NCBI RefSeq assembly: GCF_030548175.1
Contig: NZ_JAUORX010000005.1
Span: 62,001 to 126,000, forward strand
Reading direction: 5' to 3'
Length of the DNA stretch: 64,000 nucleotides
Source: Cognatishimia sp. 1_MG-2023
GTDB taxonomy: Bacteria > Pseudomonadota > Alphaproteobacteria > Rhodobacterales > Rhodobacteraceae
The notes under the pieces were generated by a model. The model ran no database searches. It was not told the DNA's origin and saw only the letters and a program-made list of their open reading frames with translations. A program made the translations under genes and the position numbers. This document shows, piece after piece, positions 17,243 through 26,670 of this stretch. Positions within the stretch are counted from its first letter, which is position 1. Each line of letters begins with the position of its first letter.

Positions 17243-18115
17243 TTAGACCGTAAGGGCGTGAACGCCGGGCATGCGCTGAATTATGGACCATTGTTCATTA
17301 TAAAGTGCAGTCAATTCAGCGGTTTGGTTGACCGTGAAGGGGCTGTAGGGCGGCGCGTCTGGTCCGCGCGGGAACATTTCCATAGCGTCCGCGCGGTTCT
17401 TTTTATTGACGAGCCCGACGGCTTTGAGGAAATCGAGTGCATTGGCCGAGAGACCTTGGTTGCTGGTCTCTTCGAGCCAGGTGATTTTTTCGGCGGCTTC
17501 TGGGGCTGCAAACAGCTCTACAATCTGATTGCGGACCTCTGCGTAGTCTTCATAGCGCCAAACAACGAAGGGGAGGTCGGTTTCTACCGCGTCGCGCATG
17601 CGTTCGATGTAGTTGACCCAGCTTAGGGCGTTTAGGTTGATGCCTTTTACGTAGTCATCAAAGCTGTGAAACTGCTGGCCCTTGAGGTGCTCTTGCCATG
17701 CGGACACCACAAAGGTTGCCGGGTTGCGAATGGCGAGGCCAATCACGTGGTGATGGCCGGGAAAGAGCGTGAGAAGCCGCTTGAGGCGCTTGGGGCCGAA
17801 TTTGTAGAGCTGATCACCGGCAAGCAGCATATTGGCCCCCAGCGTGCCGGGAATGTTTTCATTCATCAGCATGATGGATTTGGCGTCTTTGCCATGTGTT
17901 TCCAGAAACCGTTCGCCCGCGGCCTGTAGCAGCTTGGCGTCGACCTTATCGCGCAGCAGGTTTTTGATGGGAAAGAGGTTGGTGCCAATCGGCACGGGCG
18001 GCACAATTGAGACATCGTAGGGCGCTAATACATCAGCATTGGCAACCATTGAGCGTTGGAAGTGTGTGCTGGCGGTTTTGTGGGCGCCGATCATGAAAAA
18101 CAAATTACGAAGCAT
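17243..18115 (-). CDS. Sulfotransferase-like P-loop protein
   Basis: A 290-residue protein resembling the sulfotransferase family. The N-terminal segment LFFMIGAHKTASTHFQRSM is a variant P-loop of the 5'-phosphosulfate-binding type (GxxKTGTT in many). Later AIRNPATFVVSAWQEHL fits the 3'-phosphate-binding RNP/S segment. These are typical of PAPS-using enzymes, but roseobacter genomes hold many such proteins with unknown acceptors. The start at 18115 is chosen because the fold begins there; no strong ribosome site is visible. It lies between the Cys-rich protein and bolA on the same strand with gaps of 68-90 bases. Confidence 0.7.
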   Translation of the reverse strand: MLRNLFFMIGAHKTASTHFQRSMVANADVLAPYDVSIVPPVPIGTNLFPIKNLLRDKVDAKLLQAAGERFLETHGKDAKSIMLMNENIPGTLGANMLLAGDQLYKFGPKRLKRLLTLFPGHHHVIGLAIRNPATFVVSAWQEHLKGQQFHSFDDYVKGINLNALSWVNYIERMRDAVETDLPFVVWRYEDYAEVRNQIVELFAAPEAAEKITWLEETSNQGLSANALDFLKAVGLVNKKNRADAMEMFPRGPDAPPYSPFTVNQTAELTALYNEQWSIIQRMPGVHALTV

Positions 18116-18205
18116 CGGGTGACACCAAAATGAAACAACTGGAACTGAGAGACTGCGCGGCTTTTTCGTTAGGATAGGAGCGCATGCGAATTGCCGCAAG
18201 TGAGA

Positions 18206-18730
18206 TTACATATATGACGCAAGGGATTGCAGGTAATCGGGTACATCCATGAGTGCTTCTTGCAGGTCTGGCTCTTCAAAGTCGTAAATGGATTTCGGGT
18301 TTTCGGGGCAAAGTGCTGCCATCAGTGTCAAACCCGGCGCTTTGGCCGTTTCGGGAATTGGTAGGTTTTGTGCTTCTTCGAGTAGGAGCAGGGCTTCGTG
18401 AATGGGGCGCAGAACACGGAGCGCGTAGGTCATGTGTGTCAGCAGATCAGGATCATCGCGCCACGTTTCCCCATCAAATAGCTCTTGGGTGACACGTTGC
18501 CCGGCACCTGCGCAGGAATAGGCGACGCAGCCGCGAAACCCTTGTTTGGTCAGGTTGTTGTGAATGGTGCAGTCAAAGCAACTATTGGACAGGTTTGGGC
18601 AGGGGGTATCGACTTGTTTTTGCAGGCCGAAATCTTCATCGTCATCAAATGGATATGCCGCGCAACAAAGCGCGGCACATTTTGTGCAATCCGGTTTCAA
18701 GTCTGGGAAAGAAGAAACTTTCCCCGACAT
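18206..18730 (-). CDS. Cysteine-rich protein, probable metal binding
   Basis: A 174-residue protein with nine cysteines in the first 73 residues: Cys15, 18, 22, 23, 44, 51, 54, 68 and 73, the first four as CxxCxxxCC. The ordered conserved-looking segments are PCPNL, CTIHNNL and GFRGCVAYSCAGAG. This pattern resembles the N-terminal part of some proteins annotated as pentapeptide-repeat proteins in actinobacteria, but no pentapeptide repeats follow; the C-terminal half is acidic and helical. A bound metal or Fe-S cluster is likely, its function unknown. The start at 18730 lies one base after the purL stop codon, suggesting coupling to purL. A CxxCxxCC-type (YkgJ) relation is an alternative. Confidence 0.75.
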   Translation of the reverse strand: MSGKVSSFPDLKPDCTKCAALCCAAYPFDDDEDFGLQKQVDTPCPNLSNSCFDCTIHNNLTKQGFRGCVAYSCAGAGQRVTQELFDGETWRDDPDLLTHMTYALRVLRPIHEALLLLEEAQNLPIPETAKAPGLTLMAALCPENPKSIYDFEEPDLQEALMDVPDYLQSLASYM

Positions 18731-18731
18731 G

Positions 18732-20891
18732 TTAGGCCACCGCGTCGGCGAAGCTGCTGCGGAAAATCGCGGCAAGATCGCCAAGTGGTGCTTCGGATTT
18801 ACCAAAGCGAACGGTGTCGCCTGTGAATTTACCAACAGAGTGGATTGGAACGCCGGCAGAACCTGCGCGTGCCATCAGAGCCTCTGCTTGGTCAAAGTTG
18901 CAGGCCACAAGGTAACGCGCCTGATCTTCGCCAAAGAGGGTTGGTGTATCTGATGCGTCAAGCACAACACCAACGCCTGCGGCTTCGGCCAGTTCGAAGG
19001 CTGCCAATGCAAGGCCGCCATCTGCCAAGTCTGTGCAGACTTTGATCAGGTCGCGGTTGTCGCGGATGAAGTCACCGTTGCGCTTTTCAGCGGCCAGATC
19101 GACCTTTGGCGCATCACCTTCTTCGCGGTTGAAGACTTCGGCCAGTAGGGCGGATTGGCCTAGGTGGCCTTCGGTGTCGCCGATCAATAGGGCAACATGG
19201 CCTTCGCGTACGTCACCTTCGATGGCTTCTTCGCCAGCGGCCACAAGACCAACAGCGCCGATGGTTGGCGTTGGCAGAATGCCTTTACCGTCGGTTTCGT
19301 TATACAAAGATACGTTGCCGGAAACGATTGGCATGTCCAACGCTTTGACCGCTTCGCCGATACCTTTTATGGCGCCAACGAATTGGCCCATGATCTCTGG
19401 TTTCTCTGGGTTACCAAAGTTCATGTTGTCGGTTGTTGCCAATGGGCGCGCGCCAACAGCTGTTAGGTTGCGGTAAGCTTCGGCAACGGCTTGTTTGCCT
19501 CCTTCGACTGGGTTGGCTTTGACATAGCGTGGGGTCACGTCAGAGGTGAAGGCCAGCTTTTTGTCGGTACCGTGGACACGCAGAAGACCAGAGCCTTTGC
19601 CCGGGCCGCGTGCTGTATCCGCCATAACCATGGAGTCGTATTGATCATAGACCCACTGTTTGCCCGCGTAGTTTGGAGAGGAGATCAGGGCTTTTAGGCC
19701 GTCAATCGCGTCAATCTCTGGAACATCTGCCAGATCGTCAGCTTTTGGTGTTTCCACCCATGGGCGGTCGTACTCAGGTGCTGTGGAGGACAATTTAGAC
19801 AGTGGCAGGTCGGCTTTGACTTCGCCGTTGTGCATGATCAAGAAGCGGTCTTCGGCCATTGTTTCGCCAACGATTGCGAAGTCCAGATCCCATTTCACGA
19901 AAACGGCGCGCGCTTCTGCTTCGAGTTCTGGGTTGAGAACCATCAACATGCGCTCTTGGGATTCAGACAGCATCATTTCGTAAGCTGTCATGTTCTCTTC
20001 GCGCTGAGGCACGTCTTCGAGGTTTAGCTTAACGCCAAGGCCACCTTTGTCACCCATTTCAACGGCAGAGCAGGTCAGGCCCGCAGCGCCCATATCTTGG
20101 ATGGAAATCACGGCGCCGGTTTGCATCAGCTCTAGTGTGGCTTCCATCAGGCGTTTTTCGGTGAAGGGGTCGCCGACCTGAACGGTTGGGCGTTTCTCTT
20201 CGATTGTGTCGTCAAATTCCGCTGACGCCATAGTCGCGCCGCCAACGCCATCACGGCCGGTTTTCGCGCCAAGGTAGACAACAGGCATGCCCACACCGGA
20301 AGCGGCGGAGTAGAAGATTTTATCAGTGTCGGCCAAGCCTGCGGCAAAGGCGTTCACGAGGCAGTTTCCATTGTAAGCTGGGTGGAAGCGTACTTCGCCG
20401 CCAACGGTTGGAACACCAAAGCAGTTGCCGTATCCGCCGACACCTTCGACCACACCGTTGACCAATTGCTTGGTTTTCGGGTGGGAGGTTTCGCCGAAGG
20501 ACAAGGAATTCATCGCAGCGATTGGGCGTGCACCCATTGTAAAGACATCGCGCAGAATGCCGCCAACGCCGGTTGCCGCACCTTGGTAAGGTTCGATGTA
20601 GGACGGGTGGTTGTGGCTTTCCATTTTGAAGACCACGGCCTGACCATCGCCAATATCAACGATACCCGCGTTTTCGCCTGGGCCACAGATAACCTGTGGA
20701 CCTTCGGTTGGGAGAGTGCGGAGCCATTTTTTGGAGGACTTGTAGGAACAATGCTCGTTCCACATCGCCGAAAAGATACCCATTTCTGTGAAGTTTGGTT
20801 CACGTCCCAGAATGTTGATCACCTCAGCGTATTCGTCTGGCGTAAAGCCATGAGCTGCGATGACGTCTTGGGTGATTTCTGGATCTTGCAT
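18732..20891 (-). CDS. purL: Phosphoribosylformylglycinamidine synthase II
   Basis: A 719-residue enzyme of purine synthesis; it turns FGAR to FGAM with ATP and ammonia delivered by PurQ. Small (bacterial, three-component) form of PurL, about 720-740 residues. Motifs: [28 protein letters not shown] near residue 70, and the second half with [11 protein letters not shown] and [19 protein letters not shown]. The two tandem AIR synthase-like halves are visible. purS and purQ are not in the window. The next gene on the strand begins one base after its stop. A candidate small RNA ends about 105 bases before its start. Confidence 0.98.
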   Translation of the reverse strand: MQDPEITQDVIAAHGFTPDEYAEVINILGREPNFTEMGIFSAMWNEHCSYKSSKKWLRTLPTEGPQVICGPGENAGIVDIGDGQAVVFKMESHNHPSYIEPYQGAATGVGGILRDVFTMGARPIAAMNSLSFGETSHPKTKQLVNGVVEGVGGYGNCFGVPTVGGEVRFHPAYNGNCLVNAFAAGLADTDKIFYSAASGVGMPVVYLGAKTGRDGVGGATMASAEFDDTIEEKRPTVQVGDPFTEKRLMEATLELMQTGAVISIQDMGAAGLTCSAVEMGDKGGLGVKLNLEDVPQREENMTAYEMMLSESQERMLMVLNPELEAEARAVFVKWDLDFAIVGETMAEDRFLIMHNGEVKADLPLSKLSSTAPEYDRPWVETPKADDLADVPEIDAIDGLKALISSPNYAGKQWVYDQYDSMVMADTARGPGKGSGLLRVHGTDKKLAFTSDVTPRYVKANPVEGGKQAVAEAYRNLTAVGARPLATTDNMNFGNPEKPEIMGQFVGAIKGIGEAVKALDMPIVSGNVSLYNETDGKGILPTPTIGAVGLVAAGEEAIEGDVREGHVALLIGDTEGHLGQSALLAEVFNREEGDAPKVDLAAEKRNGDFIRDNRDLIKVCTDLADGGLALAAFELAEAAGVGVVLDASDTPTLFGEDQARYLVACNFDQAEALMARAGSAGVPIHSVGKFTGDTVRFGKSEAPLGDLAAIFRSSFADAVA

Positions 20892-20996
20892 GTCTCTAGA
20901 TTCCCTTAGGGGTTCCGCGTTGGCCGTCTCTTAATAGATTGGGGCGGTTTGGGGAAGGGGGGCTACGCACCCTGCTTCTGTGAATTTTAAGCAGGC

Positions 20997-21025
20997 AAAA
21001 AAAAGGCCGAGCAATAAGCTCGGCC
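20997..21025 (-). terminator. Strong Rho-independent terminator
   Basis: Perfect 8-bp stem ggccgagc/gctcggcc with a five-base loop, followed on the minus strand by eight T. It ends the candidate small RNA and could also stop read-through from the upstream LysR gene before purL. Confidence 0.92.
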
Positions 21026-21078
21026 GAAGTCCAACAGGGAGGTTGAAGATGATGAGCGTATAAGCAATCACCGTCTTC
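20997..21078 (-). ncRNA. Candidate small RNA with three hairpins and own promoter
   Basis: Read on the minus strand, a promoter (TTGAAA-N17-TATTTG) leads to a start near 21078. The predicted RNA of about 82 nt folds into hairpin 1 (GAAGACGGUGA, 21078-21068, with UCAUCAUCUUC, 21055-21045; one mismatch, one wobble), hairpin 2 (UUCAAC-CUCCCU-GUUGGA, 21047-21030), whose loop CUCCCU is complementary to ribosome-binding sites, and a terminator (GGCCGAGC-UUAUU-like loop-GCUCGGCC then eight U, 21025-20997). Anti-Shine-Dalgarno loops of CCUCC type are known in trans-acting RNAs of Rhodobacterales; this RNA is not identified as any of them. No open frame of note lies inside. Confidence 0.6.
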
Positions 21079-21085
21079 GAGAGAT

Positions 21086-21114
21086 CAAATAGTAAGCAAA
21101 TTGAAAACTTTCAA
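21086..21114 (-). promoter_or_regulatory. Promoter of the candidate small RNA
   Basis: -35 TTGAAA (21114-21109), 17-base spacer, -10 TATTTG (21091-21086), then seven bases to the predicted start. It matches the sigma-70 consensus at 5 of 6 and 4 of 6 positions. Confidence 0.6.
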
Positions 21115-21165
21115 GAAAATCTAGGCCGCAAGTGCGGCAAAGCCGCTATGCAATTTGTGCATAGC

Positions 21166-22071
21166 TTATGATTTTCCTTGTTCTTTCAGGTGTTTGCGGT
21201 GGATTTTGATCTCTTCCTGTACAAAGTCACGGAAGGCTTGAATCCGCTTAGAGTGCCGCAATTCTTCTGGGTAGGCTAAATAAACGGGCACTTCAGCGCT
21301 TTCAATGTCTGGAAGAACGCGCACAAGATCTGGGGATTCCTCGACCACGTAGTCAGGAAGAATGCCGATTCCAAGGTCATGTAGTACGGCTTGCAACACG
21401 CCAAAATAGTTATTCACCATTAACCGCGACGGTATGTCATTGGTCAAAATGGATTGGGTCAGGGCCGAACTTGCCCCAACTTGGGTTGCGTCAGTCCGTT
21501 GGCAAATCAAGCGATGAGTCGATAAATCCGTCTGACTTTCAGGAACGCCGTTCCTATTTAGGTACTCTTGGGTCGCATATAACCTCATTCGTACGCTCAT
21601 AAGGCGTTTACGGATGAGGTCTGCTTGACTTGGCTCTTTCATGCGGATGGCGGCATCGGCTTCGCGCATCGGTAAATCAAGCACCTTTTCTTCGAGCATC
21701 AGGTCGATGTTCAAATCAGGGTACATTTCATAAAGTTTGTGCAGGCGAGGAGCGAGCCACAGTGTGCCAAACCCCAAAGTGGTCGTGACGCGTAGTTCGC
21801 CAAAGACTTCTTCTTCGCTGTCGCGGATTCGAGCAGAGGCAGCATCCAAACGTTTGGACATTGCGCGCGTTGCATCAAAGAGCAACTCGCCTTGTTCTGT
21901 GAGAATCAGTCCACGTGCATGCCGGTGAAAAAGAATGGTGTTCAGGCTCTCTTCGAGGGCGCGCACCTGCCGAGACACCGCGGATTGTGACAAATGAAGG
22001 GTGTCACCCGCGTGTGTGAGGCTACCAGCGTCGGCAACCGCGTGAAAGATTCTTAGCTTATCCCAGTCCAT
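21166..22071 (-). CDS. LysR-family regulator
   Basis: A 301-residue LysR protein. The helix-turn-helix is at about residues 1-60 (WDKLRIFHAVADAGSLTHAGDTLHLSQSAVSRQVRALEESL), followed by the effector domain with DLPMREADAAIRM. The start at 22071 fits the family; the open frame runs to 22290 without support. It is divergent from the indolepyruvate oxidoreductase gene (gap about 170 bases), which it may control. The N-terminal pattern (MDWDKLRIFHAVADAGSLTHAG) is widespread in alphaproteobacteria, and that subgroup has no ligand known to me. The candidate small RNA lies downstream. Confidence 0.9.
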   Translation of the reverse strand: MDWDKLRIFHAVADAGSLTHAGDTLHLSQSAVSRQVRALEESLNTILFHRHARGLILTEQGELLFDATRAMSKRLDAASARIRDSEEEVFGELRVTTTLGFGTLWLAPRLHKLYEMYPDLNIDLMLEEKVLDLPMREADAAIRMKEPSQADLIRKRLMSVRMRLYATQEYLNRNGVPESQTDLSTHRLICQRTDATQVGASSALTQSILTNDIPSRLMVNNYFGVLQAVLHDLGIGILPDYVVEESPDLVRVLPDIESAEVPVYLAYPEELRHSKRIQAFRDFVQEEIKIHRKHLKEQGKS

Positions 22072-22243
22072 ATCCGCAACTTTCGCTAACCTGTTAGCGC
22101 CATACAAGAATCTAAGAAAAAACGAAACATGTGACGCGACGTTTAATTTGGAGTGTCGCAAAATTCCCTTGTTTGGGTCAGTAATTGTGACCCAATATTC
22201 AGCTATACTAATTTTATCATCGAGCCGCGAGGGGAGACGCCAG

Positions 22244-25200
22244 ATGAGCATCCAAAAGGTATCGTTGAACGATAAGTTCGACCTTTCCAAAGATCAGGTT
22301 TTATTAAACGGGACACAGGCGTTGGTTCGCCTGATGTTGACCCAAAAAGCGCGTGATACCGCTGCGGGATTGAACACTGCGGGCTATGTGTCTGGGTATC
22401 GCGGGTCACCGCTTGGCGCGGTGGATAGCGTCATGACACGTGCGAAACCTCATCTGGAACCCGCGGATGTGTCGTTTCAGTCGGGTTTGAACGAAGACCT
22501 CGCCGCTACAGCATTGTGGGGCACGCAGCAGGCAGAGATGCGGGGCGAGGGCAAATACGATGGTGTGTTTGGTCTCTGGTACGGCAAAGGGCCAGGTGTG
22601 GACCGTACAGGCGACGTGATGCGCCATGCGAATATGGCGGGGACGTCAAAGCATGGTGGTGTGTTGATGGCGCTGGGGGATGACCACACTGGCGAAAGCT
22701 CAACCGTGTTGCACCAATCGGAATGGGCGCTTGTGGATGCCTATATGCCGGTTGTGTCACCAGCGGGTGTGCAAGAGATCATTGATTACGGGCTGTATGG
22801 CTTGGCGTTGTCGCGGTTTGCAGGTGTTTGGGTTGGTTTGAAGACCATGAAAGACACAATCGAAGCGACGGCTGTGATTGATGGCAGCATTGATCGGGTC
22901 AACTTGGTCACGCCAGAGTTTGAGATGCCCGTTGGCGGTTTGAATATCCGCACGCCGGATACGCCACATGACCAAGAAACGCGCATGATTGATCACAAGC
23001 GGTTCGCGGCCGAGGCCTTCTCGCGTGCCAACAAGATGGATAAACGCGTTTGGGGGAAATCCGGTGCAAAGATCGGTTTTGTGGCTGCGGGTAAGAATTG
23101 GCTCGATCTGTCGCATGCGATGTCACTGCTGGGTATTGATGAGGCCGAGGCTGAGCGTCTGGGTGTGACGACCTATAAGATTGGTCAAACCTTCCCATTG
23201 GATATGAAGAGCTTTCACGAATGGGCCGAGGGGCTTGATCTGATTGTTATCGTTGAAGAAAAGCGCAAGCTGATTGAGGTTCAGGTTAAAGAAGCCATCT
23301 TTGATGACCGCCGTGGTCGCCGTGTGTATGGGTGGTACAAAGGCGGCGCGGGGCGCATGCATGACGAAGAGCTGTTCCCAACGCGCGGGGCACTCGATCC
23401 GATTATGATTGCGCAGAAAATTGGCGGTATTCTGATTGAAGAGGGCCGTGGCACGGATGCTGTGAAGGCGGGGCTATCTACGCTGGATGCTGCGCAAAAG
23501 GCGGATAATGCCGAGGACTTGGCAAGTCGTGTGCCGCATTATTGTTCGGGCTGTCCGCATAATACGTCAACGCGCGTGCCGGATGGCAGTCGCGGTGGGG
23601 CGGGTATTGGTTGTCACTATATGGTGCAGTGGATGGATCGAAACTCTGTCGGGTTTACTCAAATGGGTGGAGAAGGCGTGAATTGGGTTGGCGAAGCGCC
23701 CTTTTCCAAGCGCGATCATATTTTCCAGAACTTGGGGGATGGGACCTATACGCATTCTGGGTCTTTGGCGATCCGGGCAGCTTTGGCGGCGGGGACAAAT
23801 ATTACCTACAAAATCCTCTACAATGACGCGGTGGCTATGACCGGTGGTCAGCCGATTGATGGCGGTATTGATGCGCCGCAAATCACTCGCGAATTGCAGG
23901 CGATGGGAGTAAAGAACATCGCGCTGGTCTATGACGAAAAAGAGGACATTGACCTAAAGCAATTCCCGTCAGGTTTGATGGTTCATGAACGTGCCGAGTT
24001 TATGGCCGTTCAGGATAAAATGAAGACTATCAAGGGTGTATCGGCGATTGTTTACGTGCAAACCTGCGCAAATGAAAAGCGCCGCCGTCGCAAGCGCGGT
24101 GCCTTTCCGGACCCAGATAAACGCGTTTTCATCAATACAGATGTTTGCGAGGGCTGTGGTGATTGCGGTGTGCAATCCAACTGTGTGTCGATCGTTCCGG
24201 TTGAAACAGAGCTTGGCCGAAAGCGTGGGATTGATCAGTCGAGCTGTAACAAAGACTTTAGCTGTGTGAATGGGTTCTGCCCGTCGTTCGTGACCTTGCA
24301 GGGGGCTACGATCAAGAAAGAGGCCTCTGCCAGTTTAGAGCTGCCGGATATGCCAGAACCAGAGATAAAGGTCATTCAAGGCACGCATAACGTTGTTATG
24401 ACAGGTGTTGGTGGCACAGGGATTGTGACCATCGGTGCGGTTCTAGCTCAGGCTGCGCAGATTGATGGCAAAGCAGCTGGCATGATGGAAATGGCCGGTT
24501 TGGCGCAAAAGGGCGGTGCGGTGCATATCCATTGTCGGCTTGCGGAAACGCCGGACGACATCAGCGCCATTCGTGTGGCGACCGGGGAATGTGACGCGTT
24601 GATCGGTGGTGATCTGGTGGTCAGTGCTGGGGCAAAGACCCTTGGGCTGACCTCTGCCGGGCGCACGGGGGCTGTGGTGAATAGCCACGAGATCATTACT
24701 GGTGAGTTCACTCGGAATACTGACTTTACCATTCCCGGCGACCGCTTGGCGTTGCAACTGCAAGCGCGTCTGCGGGATGGCGTGATGTTGTTTGATGCTT
24801 CTGATCTGGCGCGGATCACAATGGGAGATTCCATCTATTCCAACATGATGATCTTTGGGGCGTCTTGGCAGCTAGGTCAGATCCCAGTTAGCCGTGATGC
24901 TATTATGCATGCGATTACGTTGAATGGTGCCAAGGTGGATGAGAACCTACGGGCTTTTGAGTTGGGTCGGTGGGCGGCCTTGTATCCGGAAGAGGCGCAA
25001 AAGATGCTGGCGCCAAGTGTTGCGGAGCTGCCGAAGTCCTTAGAGGAAAAGATTGCCTTTCGGGCGGATCATTTGGTGAAATACCAAGGTCAGGGGCTGG
25101 CGAAAAAATACCGCAAGCTGGTGGATGGCATTCAAGATGCGCGTCTGAAAGAGGCAGTTGCGATTGGGTATCACAAGCTGTTGGCCTACAAAGATGAATA

Positions 25201-25660
25201 CGAGGTGGCACGTATGCATCTGGAAACGCGGGCAAAAGCGGCAGAACAGTTTGACGGTGATTTCAAGATGACCTTTAATTTGGCACCGCCGATCATTTCC
25301 AAAATGGGCCCCGGTGGTCGCCCCATGAAACGTGAATTTGGCGAGGGCATGCTGCGGTGGTTTGGCATTCTTGCCAGGATGAAGGGGCTGCGTGGAACGG
25401 CGTTTGACATCTTTGGCAAAACCGCAGAACGCAAAATGGAGCGTGCTTTGATTGCGCAATACGAAGCGGATATGGCGCAGATTTTGCCAACTCAGGGTGC
25501 TGAGGCGCATGACGCTGCTGTCGCCTTGGCGGAATTGCCAACGCAAATTCGTGGTTATGGGCCGGTGAAGGAAGCGAATGAAGCAAAGGCTGCGAAGCGT
25601 CGCGAAGAGCTGTTGGCAGCGCTTCGGACACCTACAGAGTTGCCTCACGCGGCAGAGTGA
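22244..25660 (+). CDS. Indolepyruvate ferredoxin oxidoreductase, fused form
   Basis: A 1138-residue fusion of the alpha and beta (IorA/IorB) parts of a 2-oxoacid oxidoreductase. It likely decarboxylates aryl or branched 2-oxoacids to acyl-CoA with a ferredoxin-type acceptor. Order: N-terminal pyrimidine/TPP domain (GYVSGYRGSPLGAVD), TPP-binding domain (CSGCPHNTST, then GIGCHYMVQW and GGEGVNWVGEAPF), an iron-sulfur stretch (VCEGCGDCGVQSNCVS...CSCVNGFCPSF type) and the C-terminal gamma-like domain (GVGGTGIVTIGAVLAQAA). The start at 22244 has GGGGAGA upstream. Such fused, oxygen-tolerant forms are common in aerobic alphaproteobacteria. A LysR gene is divergent. It ends at a terminator. Confidence 0.92.
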   Translation: MSIQKVSLNDKFDLSKDQVLLNGTQALVRLMLTQKARDTAAGLNTAGYVSGYRGSPLGAVDSVMTRAKPHLEPADVSFQSGLNEDLAATALWGTQQAEMRGEGKYDGVFGLWYGKGPGVDRTGDVMRHANMAGTSKHGGVLMALGDDHTGESSTVLHQSEWALVDAYMPVVSPAGVQEIIDYGLYGLALSRFAGVWVGLKTMKDTIEATAVIDGSIDRVNLVTPEFEMPVGGLNIRTPDTPHDQETRMIDHKRFAAEAFSRANKMDKRVWGKSGAKIGFVAAGKNWLDLSHAMSLLGIDEAEAERLGVTTYKIGQTFPLDMKSFHEWAEGLDLIVIVEEKRKLIEVQVKEAIFDDRRGRRVYGWYKGGAGRMHDEELFPTRGALDPIMIAQKIGGILIEEGRGTDAVKAGLSTLDAAQKADNAEDLASRVPHYCSGCPHNTSTRVPDGSRGGAGIGCHYMVQWMDRNSVGFTQMGGEGVNWVGEAPFSKRDHIFQNLGDGTYTHSGSLAIRAALAAGTNITYKILYNDAVAMTGGQPIDGGIDAPQITRELQAMGVKNIALVYDEKEDIDLKQFPSGLMVHERAEFMAVQDKMKTIKGVSAIVYVQTCANEKRRRRKRGAFPDPDKRVFINTDVCEGCGDCGVQSNCVSIVPVETELGRKRGIDQSSCNKDFSCVNGFCPSFVTLQGATIKKEASASLELPDMPEPEIKVIQGTHNVVMTGVGGTGIVTIGAVLAQAAQIDGKAAGMMEMAGLAQKGGAVHIHCRLAETPDDISAIRVATGECDALIGGDLVVSAGAKTLGLTSAGRTGAVVNSHEIITGEFTRNTDFTIPGDRLALQLQARLRDGVMLFDASDLARITMGDSIYSNMMIFGASWQLGQIPVSRDAIMHAITLNGAKVDENLRAFELGRWAALYPEEAQKMLAPSVAELPKSLEEKIAFRADHLVKYQGQGLAKKYRKLVDGIQDARLKEAVAIGYHKLLAYKDEYEVARMHLETRAKAAEQFDGDFKMTFNLAPPIISKMGPGGRPMKREFGEGMLRWFGILARMKGLRGTAFDIFGKTAERKMERALIAQYEADMAQILPTQGAEAHDAAVALAELPTQIRGYGPVKEANEAKAAKRREELLAALRTPTELPHAAE

Positions 25661-25689
25661 CCTTCTGACCACAACGTTATGACAAATAC

Positions 25690-25724
25690 GACGCAGCCCT
25701 GAACTCGGGGCTGTGTCTTTTTTT
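25690..25724 (+). terminator. Terminator after the indolepyruvate oxidoreductase gene
   Basis: gacgcagccc (25690-25699) pairs with ggggctgtgtc (25707-25717, one G-U), followed by a run of seven T. Confidence 0.88.
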
Positions 25725-25764
25725 GCAGCATGCCTATCTAGCTGTAGGAAACCGGAGCCGACCC

Positions 25765-26655
25765 ATGACGTCACAGCGCGCGATTGTCCGCGACATCAGC
25801 TATGCCCATTCGGCGACAACTGCGGCAGGCCGCACTATGATCCGTTTTCTTGAGAATACGACAGGTCGGGTCAATTTGATCAAACGGGCCAAAGGCTATG
25901 AGATCGAAGTCGGGCAGGGGCGCGATTTTTGGGACGTGATGGTGAATCGCTATGGCCTAAAGCTAGAGGTCATTGGTGGCGACTTGGCGGATATTCCGCG
26001 AGACGGGCCATTGTTACTGATCGCCAACCATCCTTATGGGATCATGGATGGGTTGATCATGGGGCATATCTTAAGCGAATTGCGTGGTGATTTCCGTATT
26101 TTGGCGCATCAGGTGTTTCGCAAAGCCGAGGATTTGAACCGCATCATCTTGCCGATCAGCTTTGAGGAAACCAAAGCCGCGATGAAGCTTAATTTGCAGA
26201 CGCGCAAAGTGGCAGTGGATTACCTGCGCGATGGCGGGGCTATTGGTATCTTTCCCGGTGGAACGGTTAGCACAGCGGCCACGCCCTTTGGCGCGCCACT
26301 TGATCCCGCCTGGCGTGGATTCACGGCACGCATGGTCGCCAAGACCGATGCACAGGTCGTGCCGATCTTTTTTGACGGAACGACCACGCGGTTGTTTCAG
26401 GTGGCCAGTCACCTACATTATACCTTGCGTATGGGGTTCTTGATCCGAGAGTTTCGGAAGCGTGTGAATACGCCGGTGAGGATTGTTGTGGGGAAACCGA
26501 TTGATCAATCAGAGCTGAAAGCACGCGCCAAAGATACAAAACGCCTCATGGACTTCCTAAGACGCGAAACTTATGCTTTATCACCGACACCACTTGACTC
26601 CACGTCATATGGTTTTGAATTTGAAGAGAAATACCGGGACAAAAAGTCTCATTAG
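25765..26655 (+). CDS. 1-acyl-glycerol-phosphate-type acyltransferase
   Basis: A 296-residue acyltransferase of the PlsC-like family. The acyltransferase motif I is NHPYGIMDGL (about residue 90), with motif II-like region RILAHQVF and motif III IFPGGTVSTAA (about residue 165). It therefore transfers an acyl chain to a lysolipid at the inner membrane; the acceptor (lysophosphatidic acid, lyso-ornithine lipid or other) cannot be told. The start at 25765 has GGAG upstream. No clear transmembrane helix is visible, so it may be peripheral. It is followed by murI after 15 bases, so the two are probably cotranscribed. Confidence 0.85.
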   Translation: MTSQRAIVRDISYAHSATTAAGRTMIRFLENTTGRVNLIKRAKGYEIEVGQGRDFWDVMVNRYGLKLEVIGGDLADIPRDGPLLLIANHPYGIMDGLIMGHILSELRGDFRILAHQVFRKAEDLNRIILPISFEETKAAMKLNLQTRKVAVDYLRDGGAIGIFPGGTVSTAATPFGAPLDPAWRGFTARMVAKTDAQVVPIFFDGTTTRLFQVASHLHYTLRMGFLIREFRKRVNTPVRIVVGKPIDQSELKARAKDTKRLMDFLRRETYALSPTPLDSTSYGFEFEEKYRDKKSH

Positions 26656-26670
26656 GCAAAGGTAAGCGCT

